The notes: generated by a model not told the origin, from the letters alone. A stretch of DNA of 64,000 nt from Asticcacaulis sp. AC460 (GCF_000495795.1 NZ_AWGD01000040.1:1-64000), one strand, 5' to 3'. Shown: positions 27,412 to 36,747, counted from the first letter of the stretch. Numbers and translations are program-made.

Positions 27412-28395
27412 CTACAGCTTCACAACCTGTCCACACTTCACCGACTGCGCGGCGGCTTCGGCCAGTTCCAGCGCCTTGACGGCGTCATCGAACCCGACCA
27501 GCGGTTTCGCTTCGCCAGCCATGATCGCCGCGAAATGTTCGACCTCGGACCGATAGGCTTCGGCGTAGCGATCCAGGAAGAAGTTCTGGAACGCATCCAG
27601 CACCGGCCCGTCCGCGCCCCAGTGCGACACCGTCGATTCCAGCACATTGTCGGCCTTCAGCAGGCCCTTGGCGCCATAGGCTTCGATGCGCTGGTCGTAA
27701 CCATAGCCCGAGCGGCGCGAATTGCTGATGACGCAAATCCGGCCCGAGGCCGTCTTTAAAGTCGTCTTGGCGGTGTCGATATCGCCGGCCTCGCCGATTG
27801 CCGGATCGACCAGGCAGGATGCGCCGGCGAAGACCTCGGTGACCTCCTCGCCCAACAGGTAGCGCGCCATGTCGAAGTCGTGGATGGCCATGTCCTTGAA
27901 CAACCCGCCCGACACTTTCACGTAGGAAATCGGCGGCGGCGCCGGGTCGTGGCTGATGATCAGCAGGCTTTCCAGCTTGCCGACGCGGTCCGCGTCTAAC
28001 TGACGTTTTAACGCGCCGAAATGGCGGTCGAAGCGGCGGTTAAACCCCAGTAACAACGGCCGGTCGCCGCCCAGCAAACCGGCGGCCGCGCGTGCCGTCG
28101 CCAGGTCCTGGTCGATCGGCTTTTCGCACAGCACGGCCTTGCCAGCGGCGATCGCCTTCAGGGTCTGATCCAGGTGCTGGTCGGTCGGCGAGGCGACCAC
28201 GATGCCGCGGATGGCCGGATCGGCCAGCACAGCCTCCAAGGTCGAGACTGCTGAGCCGGTTTCCGTCGCCAGGCTTGCCGCGCTGTCGCCGATGGGATCG
28301 ACGACCGCCTTCAGCTTCAGGCGCGGATGCGCCGCAACGTTTTTGGCGTGGATACGGCCGATGCGGCCCGCGCCGATGACGGCAACTTCAAACAT
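27412..28395 (-). CDS. iolG: myo-Inositol 2-dehydrogenase
   Basis: 327 residues. Gfo/Idh/MocA family: Rossmann start 'FEVAVIGAGRIGRIHAKNV', the 'CEKPI' lysine motif, and the catalytic 'GGLFKDMAIHDFDMARYL' segment carrying the Asp/His pair of inositol dehydrogenases. It oxidises myo-inositol to 2-keto-myo-inositol (scyllo-inosose) with NAD, the first pathway step, in the cytoplasm. It is divergent from iolR; the shared 176-bp region holds two IolR-type sites. Family and context together make the assignment strong. Confidence 0.93.
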   Translation of the reverse strand: MFEVAVIGAGRIGRIHAKNVAAHPRLKLKAVVDPIGDSAASLATETGSAVSTLEAVLADPAIRGIVVASPTDQHLDQTLKAIAAGKAVLCEKPIDQDLATARAAAGLLGGDRPLLLGFNRRFDRHFGALKRQLDADRVGKLESLLIISHDPAPPPISYVKVSGGLFKDMAIHDFDMARYLLGEEVTEVFAGASCLVDPAIGEAGDIDTAKTTLKTASGRICVISNSRRSGYGYDQRIEAYGAKGLLKADNVLESTVSHWGADGPVLDAFQNFFLDRYAEAYRSEVEHFAAIMAGEAKPLVGFDDAVKALELAEAAAQSVKCGQVVKL

Positions 28396-28423
28396 GATTT
28401 TGACCCTGTTTCAGTCCTTGGAC

Positions 28424-28437
28424 GAAATATTTATTCC
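28424..28437. promoter_or_regulatory. IolR-type site in the iolG promoter
   Basis: GAAATATTTATTCC matches GGAA-N6-TTCC on the minus strand with one mismatch, 29 bp upstream of the iolG start. Confidence 0.5.
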
Positions 28438-28499
28438 ATTTTTAGAATGACGCCGGTAATATGAGCACGAAGTCATTCCGCAATCGGATTTTCAGGTTT

Positions 28500-28513
28500 G
28501 GAACAAAAATTCC
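28500..28513. promoter_or_regulatory. IolR-type operator upstream of iolR
   Basis: GGAACAAAAATTCC (flanked T/A) is a full GGAA-N6-TTCC match, 59 bp before the iolR start, which suggests autoregulation. Its presence inside a longer possible reading frame is a reason to prefer the 28572 start for iolR. Confidence 0.6.
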
Positions 28514-28571
28514 ACACCATGTCAACTTGGAATTCCGCCCAGGCGAGAACAAAAAAGGACACGGGAAGATC

Positions 28572-29432
28572 ATGGCCGACGAACACGTTGAACTCGCACA
28601 TATCCCTCCGCCCCAGACGGTGGAAGCGTTACGCGCCGAAATCATGCGTCAGTACGACCTGGCGTCGCGGCGCATGAAGCAGGTGGCCAGCTTTGTGCTG
28701 GACAAGCCGGAGGATGTCGCCTTCGAGACCCTGGCCGTGGTGGCAGACCGCGCCGGTGTCCAGCCGTCGACCATTGTCCGTTTTGCAAAGACCCTGGGCT
28801 ATCCCGGCGCCTCGCAGATGCAGAAGGTGATCCGCGACGAGATGCTGGCCAGCCATATCACCCTGGCCTATGGCGAACGCGCCCGTCAGTTCAGCGAAGC
28901 CGGCGGCGGGGATGAAACCGCCGACACCATCCTGGACGAATATGTCGAGGCCGATATCCTGGCGCTGAATCACCTGCGCCAGTCGGTGACCGCGGCCCAG
29001 ATCACCGAGGCGGTCGACGCCATGGTCAAGGCCAAGACCATCTATATAGCCGGCTTCCGCCGCGCCTTTCCGGTGGCGTCCTATCTCGCCTATGCCCTGC
29101 AGCGCGCCGGCAAGCGCGTCGTCTTTATCGACGGCACCGGCGGGTTGTGGAGCAACCAGGCGCGCGGCATCGGACCGGACGACCTGCTGATCGCCATAAG
29201 CTTCCGGCCCTATGCCGAGGAAACGGTCAAGTGCCACGCCCTGGCCGTCGAACAGCGCGCCAATATCCTGGCGGTCACCGATTCCAATGTCTCGCCATTG
29301 GTCAAGGGCGCGGCCCAGGCCCTACTGTTGCGTGAGGCCGAGGTACGGTCGTTCCGGTCGCTGACCTCAACCCTGTGCCTGGCCCAGAGCCTGGTCATTG
29401 CCTATGCCTTCGCCACCCAGGATGAAGAATAA
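28572..29432 (+). CDS. iolR: RpiR-family transcriptional regulator of inositol genes
   Basis: 286 residues from ATG 28572; an upstream ATG at 28461 would place a regulatory palindrome inside the gene. The N-terminal HTH_6 domain ('KQVASFVLDKPEDVAFETLA', 'AGVQPSTIVRFAKTLGYPG') is followed by a SIS sugar-isomerase-like domain ('AKTIYIAGFRRAFPVASYLA', 'GPDDLLIAISFRPYAEETV'). In Caulobacter an RpiR-type IolR represses the iol and ibp/iat genes; this gene's location between iolG and iolC fits that role. The inducer is probably an inositol pathway intermediate. Confidence 0.92.
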   Translation: MADEHVELAHIPPPQTVEALRAEIMRQYDLASRRMKQVASFVLDKPEDVAFETLAVVADRAGVQPSTIVRFAKTLGYPGASQMQKVIRDEMLASHITLAYGERARQFSEAGGGDETADTILDEYVEADILALNHLRQSVTAAQITEAVDAMVKAKTIYIAGFRRAFPVASYLAYALQRAGKRVVFIDGTGGLWSNQARGIGPDDLLIAISFRPYAEETVKCHALAVEQRANILAVTDSNVSPLVKGAAQALLLREAEVRSFRSLTSTLCLAQSLVIAYAFATQDEE

Positions 29433-29473
29433 AATCTGCGATATGAAATGATAATTGCATTTTTTGAAATGAA

Positions 29474-29487
29474 AGAATAAAAATTCC
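29474..29487. promoter_or_regulatory. IolR-type site upstream of iolC
   Basis: AGAATAAAAATTCC matches GGAA-N6-TTCC with one mismatch, 39 bp before the iolC start and just after the iolR stop. Confidence 0.5.
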
Positions 29488-29526
29488 AATGAGGGCGCGA
29501 GACGGCGTCCCGTGGAGGATTCGCGT

Positions 29527-31470
29527 ATGGACGCTCACACTGCCGGCGGACTGGATGTTATCACCCTGGGGCGATCCAGTGTGGACCTGTACGGTCAGCA
29601 GATCGGCAGCCGGCTGGAAGATATGGCGTCCTTTGCCAAGTATGTTGGCGGTAGCCCGACCAATACCGCCATCGGCGCCGCGCGACTGGGGCTGAAGGCC
29701 GGGCTGATCACCCGCGTCGGCGCCGACCATATGGGCCGTTTCATCCTGGAAGCGCTGCATCGCGAAGGTATCGACACCCGCGGCGTGGTCACCGATCCGG
29801 CGCGGCTGACGGCGCTGGTCCTGTTGGGGATCGTCGACAAGGAAACCTTTCCGCTTATCTTCTATCGCGAAAACTGCGCCGATATGGCGATCGACATGGC
29901 CGATATCGACCCGGCCTGGCTGGCCTCGGCGCGGGCCCTGGTCGTCGACGGCACGCATTTGTCGCAGCCCGGCGTTTATGCCGCCAGCCTGGAGGCCATC
30001 CGCCAGGTCAAGGCCGCCGGCGGGAAGATCGCCTTCGATATCGACTATCGCCCGGTGCTGTGGGGCCTGACCTCGCGCGATATGGGGGAGCAGCGCTATG
30101 TTGCCAATCCTGAGGTCACGCAACGCCTGGCCGTCGTGACGCCGCTGTGCGACCTGATCATCGGCACCGAGGAAGAGGTGCGAATCCTTGGCGGCAGCGA
30201 CGATGTCATCACGGCTTTGAAGGCCATCCGCGCCGCGACCGACGCCGTCCTGGTGTGCAAGCTGGGCGCCGAGGGCTGCGCCATCTTCGACGGGGCGGTG
30301 CCGGATCGTATCGAGGACGGCCTGGTCGTACCCGGCTTTCCCATCGATATCATGAACGTCCTGGGCGCCGGCGATGCCTTTTCCGCCGGCTTCCTGCGCG
30401 GCTGGCTGGGCGGCGAAGACCTGGCCACCTGCGGCCGTTGGGCCAATGCCTGTGGCGCCTTGGTCGTTACCCGCCATTCCTGCGCGCCGGCCATGCCGAG
30501 CTTCGAGGAACTGCAGGCGTTTCTGGCCATCCGCCATCCCATGTCGCCGGCCGATCAGGCGCGGCTGGATCATCTGCACTGGTCCTATACCCGCCATCGC
30601 GACTATGAGGCCCTGATGATCCTGGCCATGGATCACCGTTTCCAGTTCGAGGAGATGGCCGCCGACTTGGGCGCCGATATGGCGCGGATCTCGGCCTTCA
30701 AGCGCCTGGCCCTGCGCGCCGTCGACAGCCTGGCCAATGGCAGCGCCGCCTTCGGCGTCCTTCTGGACGGCCGTTACGGCGCCGATGCGTTGAGTGAGGC
30801 CGGCCACACCACCTACTGGATCGGTCGCCCGGTCGAGGTGCCCAAGTCGCGCCCGTTGCGGTTCGAAACCGGCGCCGATGTTGGGTTGGAGCTGAACACC
30901 TGGCCGGCCAACCAGGTCGTCAAATGCCTGGTCCTGTACCATCCCGATGACGAGGAAACCCTGCGCGCCGAGCAAGAGCGGCAACTGGTCATCCTGTTCG
31001 ACGCCTGCCGCAAGTCGGGCCACGAACTGCTGCTGGAACTGATCCTGCCGCCCGACATGCCGGCCGACAAGACCACGCGCAGCCGCGGCATCCAGCGTCT
31101 GTACGATCTGGGTATCAAGCCGGACTGGTGGAAGCTGGAGCCCGTCACCGATCCGTGCATCTGGGAAAACATCGATGCCGCCATCGCCGCCAATGACCCG
31201 CTGTGCCGCGGCGTGGTGGTGTTGGGGCTGTCGGCGCCCGAGGACGAACTGCTGCGCGCTTTCGAGGTCGCGGCGCGGTTTGAATGCGTGAAAGGATTTG
31301 CCATCGGCCGCACCATCTTCCACGATGTCGCCGCCCGGTGGCTGAAGGGCGAGATGGACGATGCCGGGGCTGTGGAAGCCATGGCGTCGAAGCTGTCGCG
31401 TCTTGTCACCGCCTGGCGTGACATGCGCCGCCGGCCGGTGCTGGCGTCTTTGAAGGAAAGCGTGGCGTGA
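29527..31470 (+). CDS. iolC: 5-Dehydro-2-deoxygluconokinase fused to a DUF2090 aldolase-like domain
   Basis: 647 residues from ATG 29527, 8 bp after GGAGG. Residues ~8-330 are a PfkB sugar kinase ('YVGGSPTNTAIGAARLG', 'FDIDYRPVLWG', 'NVLGAGDAFSAGFLRG' with the catalytic Asp of GAGD). Residues ~345-640 are DUF2090, an aldolase-fold domain ('MILAMDHRFQFEEM', 'LDGRYGADAL', 'KWWKLEP'-like region 'DWWKLEPVTDP'). The kinase makes 6-phospho-5-dehydro-2-deoxygluconate; DUF2090 is thought to do or assist the IolJ cleavage to malonate semialdehyde and DHAP. No separate iolJ is seen, which fits this fusion. Overlaps iolD by 4 bp. Confidence 0.93.
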   Translation: MDAHTAGGLDVITLGRSSVDLYGQQIGSRLEDMASFAKYVGGSPTNTAIGAARLGLKAGLITRVGADHMGRFILEALHREGIDTRGVVTDPARLTALVLLGIVDKETFPLIFYRENCADMAIDMADIDPAWLASARALVVDGTHLSQPGVYAASLEAIRQVKAAGGKIAFDIDYRPVLWGLTSRDMGEQRYVANPEVTQRLAVVTPLCDLIIGTEEEVRILGGSDDVITALKAIRAATDAVLVCKLGAEGCAIFDGAVPDRIEDGLVVPGFPIDIMNVLGAGDAFSAGFLRGWLGGEDLATCGRWANACGALVVTRHSCAPAMPSFEELQAFLAIRHPMSPADQARLDHLHWSYTRHRDYEALMILAMDHRFQFEEMAADLGADMARISAFKRLALRAVDSLANGSAAFGVLLDGRYGADALSEAGHTTYWIGRPVEVPKSRPLRFETGADVGLELNTWPANQVVKCLVLYHPDDEETLRAEQERQLVILFDACRKSGHELLLELILPPDMPADKTTRSRGIQRLYDLGIKPDWWKLEPVTDPCIWENIDAAIAANDPLCRGVVVLGLSAPEDELLRAFEVAARFECVKGFAIGRTIFHDVAARWLKGEMDDAGAVEAMASKLSRLVTAWRDMRRRPVLASLKESVA

Positions 31471-33278
31471 CGATTCGACTGACCATGGCCCAGGCCCTGA
31501 CGCGTTATCTGACGCGCCAGTCGGTGGAGACCGAGTCCGGTGTGGTGCCCTTCTTTGCCGGCGTCTGGGCGATTTTCGGCCACGGCAATGTCGCCGGGCT
31601 GGGCGAGGCGCTGTACGGCGTCCGCGATGAGCTGCCGACCTATCGCGCCCATAACGAACAGGCCATGGCCCATGCCGCCATCGCCTATACCAAGCAGTTA
31701 CGGCGCCACCGCGCCTTTGCCTGCACGACTTCGATCGGGCCGGGCGCGACCAACATGGTCACCGCCGCGGCGGTGGCCCATGTCAACCGCCTGCCGGTGT
31801 TGTTCCTGCCTGGGGACGTCTATGCCAGCCGTCGGCCGGATCCGGTGCTGCAGCAGATCGAGGATTTCGGTGACGGCACGGTCACGGCCAATGACTGTTT
31901 CCGACCGGTGTCGCGGTGGTTCGACCGCATTACGCGGCCGGAGCAGATCCTGAAAAGCCTGCCGCGTGCCATGGCGGTGCTGACCGATCCGGCTGAGTGT
32001 GGTCCGGTGACCCTGGCCCTGTGCCAGGATGTTCAGGCCGAGGCCTTCGACTATCCGGAAGACTTTTTCGCGCCGAAGGTCTGGCGCCTGCGCCGGCCAC
32101 AAGCCGATCCCGCTGAACTGGCCGATCTGATTGAGGCCCTGTCAGCGGCGCAGCGCCCGCTGATCATTGCTGGCGGCGGCGTCCGTTACAGCCGTGCCGA
32201 AGCCGCCCTGGCCAGTTTTGCCGAACGCCACAATATCCCGTTCTGCGAAACCCAGGCCGGGAAGGGGGCTGTGCCCTATGATCATCCGCTTAATCTCGGC
32301 GCTATCGGTGTCACCGGGACCGACGCCGCCAACCGGGCGGCGCGCGAGGCTGACCTGATCGTGGCGGTCGGGACGCGGTTGCAGGACTTTACCACGGGAT
32401 CGGCGGCTTTGTTTCCTCAGGCGCGGATCGCGGCGATCAATACCGCGGCCTTCGATGCCGGCAAGTTCAATGCCCTGGCTGTGGTCGGCGACGCCCGCTC
32501 CGTGCTGGAGGCCGTCGCCGTGCAACCGGCGCCGGCGGTATGGACCGACGGTTTACGGGCCGAATGGGACGCCACTGTCGACGGCGTGCTGGCGGCGGCC
32601 GAACCGGCCACCGAAGCCCGGGTGCTGGGCGCCCTGATGCGGACCATTGATGACAATGCTGTGGTGGTCGCGGCGGCCGGTGGCCTGCCGGGTGACATGC
32701 ACAAGCTGTGGCGTACCAAGTCGTCTGGCGGCTATCACATGGAGTACGGCTATTCCTGCATGGGCTATGAGGTCGCCGGCGGGCTGGGCGTCGCCCTGGC
32801 CGAGCCCGACCGCGAGGTCTATGTCCTGGTCGGCGACGGCAGCTATCTGATGATGAATTCGGAGCTGGCCACCGCCGTCATGATGGGGGTGCGGATGACC
32901 GTGGTGCTGATCGACAATCGTGGTTTTGGCTGTATCCACCGCCTGCAGAAGGCGACCGGCGGCGCGCCGTTCAACAATCGGCTGGAAGATTCCTGGCATA
33001 CGCAGTTACCGCCGATCGACTTCGTTGCCCACGCTGCCTCCATGGGCGCCCATGCCGTCAAGGCTGATGACATCGCCGGCTTCGAGGCCGCCATCGCCGA
33101 GGCGCGCGTCCGGGGCGGCGTCAATGTCGTCGTCATCGACACCGAAGCCACCACGGGCACCTCCGAAGGCGGCGCTTGGTGGGATGTCGCCGTGCCGCAG
33201 GTGTCGGACTCGCCGACGGTTTCGGCCGCCCGTGCCGCTTACGATCAAAAACTCAAGACCATCAGGGACATACCATGA
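31467..33278 (+). CDS. iolD: 3D-(3,5/4)-trihydroxycyclohexane-1,2-dione hydrolase
   Basis: 603 residues from GTG 31467, overlapping the iolC stop as GTGA. Thiamine-diphosphate enzyme: N-terminal pyrimidine-binding domain ('YRAHNEQAMAHAAIAYTKQL', activating Glu), the central domain, and the C-terminal ThDP/Mg motif 'VGDGSYLMMNSELATAVMMG' ending in 'VVLIDNRGFG'. It opens the cyclic diketone ring to 5-deoxyglucuronate in the cytoplasm. The length is slightly under the common ~620-640. Coupled to iolE by an ATGA overlap. Confidence 0.94.
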   Translation: MTIRLTMAQALTRYLTRQSVETESGVVPFFAGVWAIFGHGNVAGLGEALYGVRDELPTYRAHNEQAMAHAAIAYTKQLRRHRAFACTTSIGPGATNMVTAAAVAHVNRLPVLFLPGDVYASRRPDPVLQQIEDFGDGTVTANDCFRPVSRWFDRITRPEQILKSLPRAMAVLTDPAECGPVTLALCQDVQAEAFDYPEDFFAPKVWRLRRPQADPAELADLIEALSAAQRPLIIAGGGVRYSRAEAALASFAERHNIPFCETQAGKGAVPYDHPLNLGAIGVTGTDAANRAAREADLIVAVGTRLQDFTTGSAALFPQARIAAINTAAFDAGKFNALAVVGDARSVLEAVAVQPAPAVWTDGLRAEWDATVDGVLAAAEPATEARVLGALMRTIDDNAVVVAAAGGLPGDMHKLWRTKSSGGYHMEYGYSCMGYEVAGGLGVALAEPDREVYVLVGDGSYLMMNSELATAVMMGVRMTVVLIDNRGFGCIHRLQKATGGAPFNNRLEDSWHTQLPPIDFVAHAASMGAHAVKADDIAGFEAAIAEARVRGGVNVVVIDTEATTGTSEGGAWWDVAVPQVSDSPTVSAARAAYDQKLKTIRDIP

Positions 33279-34180
33279 CCATCACCTTCGGCGTCAGCCC
33301 CATCGCCTGGATCAATGACGACATGCCGGAACTGGGTGGCGACACGCCGCTCGACAGCGTTCTGAAGGACATTGCCGAGGTCGGTTTCGCCGGTTCGGAA
33401 CTGGGCGGCGCCTTTCCGAAAGACCCGGCCGAGCTGAAGGCGACCCTGGGGCGGTTCGACCTCGAACTGGTTGGCGGCTGGTATAGCTGCGAGCTGCTGA
33501 CGCGCGACGCCGAGGCCGAGATTGCCGCCTTGCAGGGCCATCTGGCGTTGCTGCGCGCCCTGGGCAGCCGGGTCTTCGTCATTGCCGAGACCAGCAATGC
33601 CATCCACGGCCAAAGGGACGTGCCGCTGAAGACCCGGCCGCATCTCGATGAAGCCGGCTGGGTGCAGTTCGGCGCCCGCCTCAGCGCCGTGGCGGACTAT
33701 GTCGGCGCGCAGGGCCTGAACCTGGCCTATCATTATCACCTTGGCACTGTGGTGCAGGATGCCGATGACCTGAACAACTTTTTCCGCCATACCCGGCCCA
33801 ATGTCGGCGTGACGCTGGACACCGGCCATGCCGTTCTCGGTGGCATCGATCCGCATAAGGTCATCGCCGAGCATCCCGAGCGCATCGTCCATGTCCATTG
33901 CAAGGATGTCCGTCAGGCGGTGTTCGATGCGACGGCGGGCAAGGACGACAGCTTCCTCAATGGTGTGCTGGCCGGCATGTTCACCGTGCCGGGTGACGGT
34001 TCGATCGACTTCGACCGCATCATGACCGGGCTGAAGGCCATTCGCTACAGTGGCTGGATCATCATCGAGGCCGAGCAGGACCCGGCCAAGGCGGATCCGC
34101 GCACCTATGCCGTGCTGGGCTTGAAGAAGCTGAAGGACGCCGCGCGCAAGGCCGGCCTGATCGAGGCGGTGGCGGCGTGA
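33275..34180 (+). CDS. iolE: Inosose dehydratase
   Basis: 301 residues from ATG 33275, overlapping the iolD stop as ATGA. An AP-endonuclease-2-like TIM barrel ('FGVSPIAWINDDMPELGGD', 'GFAGSELGGAFPKD', 'LAYHYHLGTVVQ', 'GVTLDTGHAVLGG', 'HVHCKDVR'), with the His/Asp/Glu metal ligands of the family. It dehydrates scyllo-inosose to the trihydroxycyclohexanedione that IolD opens. A longer frame upstream of 33275 lies inside iolD and is not used. Confidence 0.94.
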   Translation: MTITFGVSPIAWINDDMPELGGDTPLDSVLKDIAEVGFAGSELGGAFPKDPAELKATLGRFDLELVGGWYSCELLTRDAEAEIAALQGHLALLRALGSRVFVIAETSNAIHGQRDVPLKTRPHLDEAGWVQFGARLSAVADYVGAQGLNLAYHYHLGTVVQDADDLNNFFRHTRPNVGVTLDTGHAVLGGIDPHKVIAEHPERIVHVHCKDVRQAVFDATAGKDDSFLNGVLAGMFTVPGDGSIDFDRIMTGLKAIRYSGWIIIEAEQDPAKADPRTYAVLGLKKLKDAARKAGLIEAVAA

Positions 34181-34980
34181 GCCATCTGCGGGTCAGACCC
34201 CACGCGCCGGACGCCAACGGGCAGGTGCTGGAGGTCACGCCGCAAAGTGCCGGCTGGACGCATGTCGGCTTTGCGGTGGTGAAGCTGTCGCCGGGCCAGA
34301 GCTATACCGGCCTTGAGACGACGCGCGAAAGCTGCCTGGTCTTGGTGGCCGGTACGGCCGATATCCGGGCGGGCGACGAGATGTTTGCTGCGGTCGGCGG
34401 CCGGTCGTCGCCGTTCGAGGACTTGGCCCCGGGAGCCGTGTTTGTTTCGGCCGCTACGGATTATGCCGTGACCGCCGTGACCGAGGTCGAACTGGCTGTA
34501 TGCACGGCGCCGGGCGCGCCTGGTTATGCGCCACGTCAGATACCGGCCGCCGAGATGGGCCGGGAGGTTCGCGGGCAGGGGAGCAACACCCGCTATGTCC
34601 GCAATATCCTGCCGCAGGACCGGCCGGCGCACAGTCTGCTGGTTGTCGAGGTGGTGACTCCGGCCGGCCACTGGTCCAGCTATCCGCCGCACAAGCACGA
34701 CACGGCCGAAGAGGGCGCCGAGACTGCGCTGGAAGAGACCTATTATCATCGCCTCGACCCGCCGCAGGGCTTTGCCTTCCAGCGCGTCTATACCGACGAC
34801 CGGTCGCTGGATGAAGCCGTGCTGGTCGAGGACGGCGACGTCGTCATGGTGCCGCGCGGCTACCATCCGGTCGGCGCGCCGCATGGCTATAATCTCTATT
34901 ATCTCAATGTGATGGCTGGCCCTGAGCGACGTTGGATCTTCCGCAATGACCCGGCCCATGAATGGATCGTCACCGGCTAA
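34177..34980 (+). CDS. iolB: 5-Deoxy-glucuronate isomerase
   Basis: 267 residues from GTG 34177, overlapping iolE as GTGA. A two-cupin KduI/IolB-type protein ('PHKHDTAEEGAETALEETYY' carries the metal-binding His and Glu residues; 'VPRGYHPVGAPHGYNLYYLN' is the C-terminal signature). It converts 5-deoxyglucuronate to 5-dehydro-2-deoxygluconate, the IolC substrate. Last gene of iolC-iolD-iolE-iolB. Confidence 0.94.
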   Translation: MSHLRVRPHAPDANGQVLEVTPQSAGWTHVGFAVVKLSPGQSYTGLETTRESCLVLVAGTADIRAGDEMFAAVGGRSSPFEDLAPGAVFVSAATDYAVTAVTEVELAVCTAPGAPGYAPRQIPAAEMGREVRGQGSNTRYVRNILPQDRPAHSLLVVEVVTPAGHWSSYPPHKHDTAEEGAETALEETYYHRLDPPQGFAFQRVYTDDRSLDEAVLVEDGDVVMVPRGYHPVGAPHGYNLYYLNVMAGPERRWIFRNDPAHEWIVTG

Positions 34981-34982
34981 TT

Positions 34983-35085
34983 CTTCTTCGCGCCTTCGCG
35001 TCTTCGCGTGCAATTCCTTCTGACCGTCCTGGTGCCTGGAACGGACCGAAGAGGTTTCACGCGAAGACGCGAAGACGCGAAGAAG
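34983..35085. repeat. Long inverted repeat with 28-bp arms downstream of iolB
   Basis: The arm 34983-35010 and the arm 35058-35085 are reverse complements with one mismatch, with a 47-bp loop. The arms are built from CGCGTCTTCGCG-like units. It is probably an intergenic repeat element, and it would fold into a stable structure at the end of the iol transcript. Confidence 0.75.
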
Positions 35086-35115
35086 ATCAAGAAGAGCTGC
35101 ATTCCCGACAAAAAG

Positions 35116-35142
35116 AAGCCCGGCACATGAAATGCCGGGCTT
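35116..35142. terminator. Hairpin terminator between iolB and manD
   Basis: AAGCCCGGCA and TGCCGGGCTT form a 10-bp stem with a 7-base loop, preceded by AAAAG and followed by TTTAG. It lies between two convergent genes and could work in both directions. Confidence 0.8.
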
Positions 35143-35197
35143 TAGTTCAGCACGAGCCAGGGAGATGAGGGAAGGCTGTGCTGCGGGAAAAGGGGCG

Positions 35198-36409
35198 CTA
35201 CCAGTTGAACATCGTGCCGTCTTCCAGACGGTTCACGGGCAGGTAACTGCGCCGATACGGATAAAGAGCGGCCCGGGCCTCGTCGATGTCGACGCCCAGT
35301 CCAGGTGCGTCGCCCGGGTGCAGGCAGCCGTCCGCGAAGCTATAGCCGTGCGGGAAGACCTCGTCGGTTTCCGGCGTGTGACGCATATATTCCTGCAGCC
35401 CGAAGTTCGGGATCGACATGTCGAAATGCAGCGCCGCCGCCATGGTCACCGGCGACAGGTCGGTCGCGCCATGACAGCCGGTGCGTACCTGGTACAGGTC
35501 GGCCAGGGCGGCGATGCGGCGCATATGGCTGATCCCGCCGGCATGCAGAACCGTGGCGCGGATATAGTCGATCAACTGGTTCTGGATCAGGTCCTTGCAG
35601 TTCCAGATGCTGGAGAAGATCTCGCCGACCGCCAGGGGTGTCGTGGTGTGCTGGCGGATCAGGCGGAAGGCTTCCTGGTTTTCGGCCGGGGTCGAGTCCT
35701 CCATCCAGAACAGGCGGTAGGGCTCCAGGTCCTTGCCCAGCCGGCCGGCCTCGATCGGCGTCAGGCGGTGGTGGACGTCGTGCAGCAGATGGACGTCCCA
35801 GCCCAGGGCCTCGCGCGCGGCGGCGAACAGCTTCGGGATGTGGTTGAGGTATTTCGCCGTCGACCAGACATTCTCGCTCGGCAGGTCGTTGTCGGCCGGT
35901 TCATAGAACATCTTGTCGGCCGAGACGCCGTAGGTCGAGGGCAGGCCGGGCACGCCGGTCTGGAGGCGGATCGCCTTATAGCCCAGGGCATTGTACTTCA
36001 GCGCTTCGGCAATGGTGTCGTCGATCGTCTCGCCATTGGCGTGGCCATAGACGGTGACGCCGTCGCGGCAGGCCCCGCCCAGCAGCTCATAGACCGGCAG
36101 GCCGGCTACCTTGCCCTTGATGTCCCACAAAGCCATGTCGACGGCGGCGATGGCGGTCATGCCGACCGGGCCGCCGCGCCAGTAGGCGCCCTTGTACAGA
36201 AATTGCCAGATGTCCTCGATGCGGTGGGCGTCGCGTCCGATCAGGCACGGAATGACGTGGTCCGTCAGATAGCTGGCCACGGCCAGTTCGCGGCCGTTCA
36301 GAGTCGCGTCGCCGATGCCATGCAGGCCGTCGGCGGTTTCGATCTTCAGGGTTACGAAGTTGCGCCCGGGGGAGGTAACAATCACACGGGCAGCGGTAAT
36401 TCTGGACAT
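35198..36409 (-). CDS. manD: D-mannonate dehydratase, enolase superfamily (ManD type)
   Basis: 403 residues from ATG 36409; a GTG two codons upstream is possible. The ManD/RspA subgroup of enolases is recognised by 'CPGRNF'-like start '[20 protein letters not shown]', '[20 protein letters not shown]', the catalytic '[12 protein letters not shown]', metal-site '[15 protein letters not shown]' and '[15 protein letters not shown]', and the C-terminal 'MFNW'. The length equals characterised mannonate dehydratases. It would convert D-mannonate to 2-keto-3-deoxygluconate, downstream of glucuronate released by GH115. A FadR/UxuR-like operator lies 19 bp before the start. Confidence 0.9.
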   Translation of the reverse strand: MSRITAARVIVTSPGRNFVTLKIETADGLHGIGDATLNGRELAVASYLTDHVIPCLIGRDAHRIEDIWQFLYKGAYWRGGPVGMTAIAAVDMALWDIKGKVAGLPVYELLGGACRDGVTVYGHANGETIDDTIAEALKYNALGYKAIRLQTGVPGLPSTYGVSADKMFYEPADNDLPSENVWSTAKYLNHIPKLFAAAREALGWDVHLLHDVHHRLTPIEAGRLGKDLEPYRLFWMEDSTPAENQEAFRLIRQHTTTPLAVGEIFSSIWNCKDLIQNQLIDYIRATVLHAGGISHMRRIAALADLYQVRTGCHGATDLSPVTMAAALHFDMSIPNFGLQEYMRHTPETDEVFPHGYSFADGCLHPGDAPGLGVDIDEARAALYPYRRSYLPVNRLEDGTMFNW

Positions 36410-36428
36410 GGTCACTTCGGGTTTAGTA

Positions 36429-36448
36429 AAAATTGGCCGACCAATTTT
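36429..36448. promoter_or_regulatory. FadR/UxuR-type operator upstream of manD
   Basis: AAAATTGGCCGACCAATTTT is a 20-bp near-perfect palindrome 19 bp upstream of the manD start. An almost identical site stands before the TonB receptor. The core resembles operators of FadR/UxuR-type GntR regulators (TGG-N3/4-ACCA), and such a regulator is encoded at 14793-15554. Confidence 0.7.
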
Positions 36449-36561
36449 GAGTCGATGGGCCGTCAGGGTTGTCGGTCGACACTAGGTCAGAGTCAGGGAA
36501 ACGTCAATTTCGAATTTCAAAAAAATGATAAATATATTCTATTTTGGCGATCGGGCAAAAA

Positions 36562-36588
36562 AACAGCCTGACCGTGGGCCAGGCTGTT
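36562..36588 (-). terminator. Hairpin terminator downstream of the TonB receptor
   Basis: AACAGCCTG pairs with CAGGCTGTT around a 9-base loop. On the minus strand it is followed by a run of seven T, the form of an intrinsic terminator for leftward transcription. Confidence 0.75.
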
Positions 36589-36747
36589 GGAGGGAGTTGG
36601 TTGAGGGATACGCGTCGGCTTACTATATCGGGGGACGGTCGGAACTTAGGATCGTTGCGGCCGTTTTGACGTTCCGACTCGGGATCAGAACGTCGCCCGG
36701 ATCGAGAGACGGAGTTTCTGAATTGAAACTCCGTCGGGCAGGCAAGG

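Noticed and set aside
29395-31323. 642-codon minus frame opposite iolC
   Set aside because: Antisense to the kinase and DUF2090 motifs; Gln/His/Gly-rich composition typical of a shadow.
35132-36571. 479-codon plus frame opposite manD
   Set aside because: It would start inside a terminator and run across the manD operator; no domain is recognisable.
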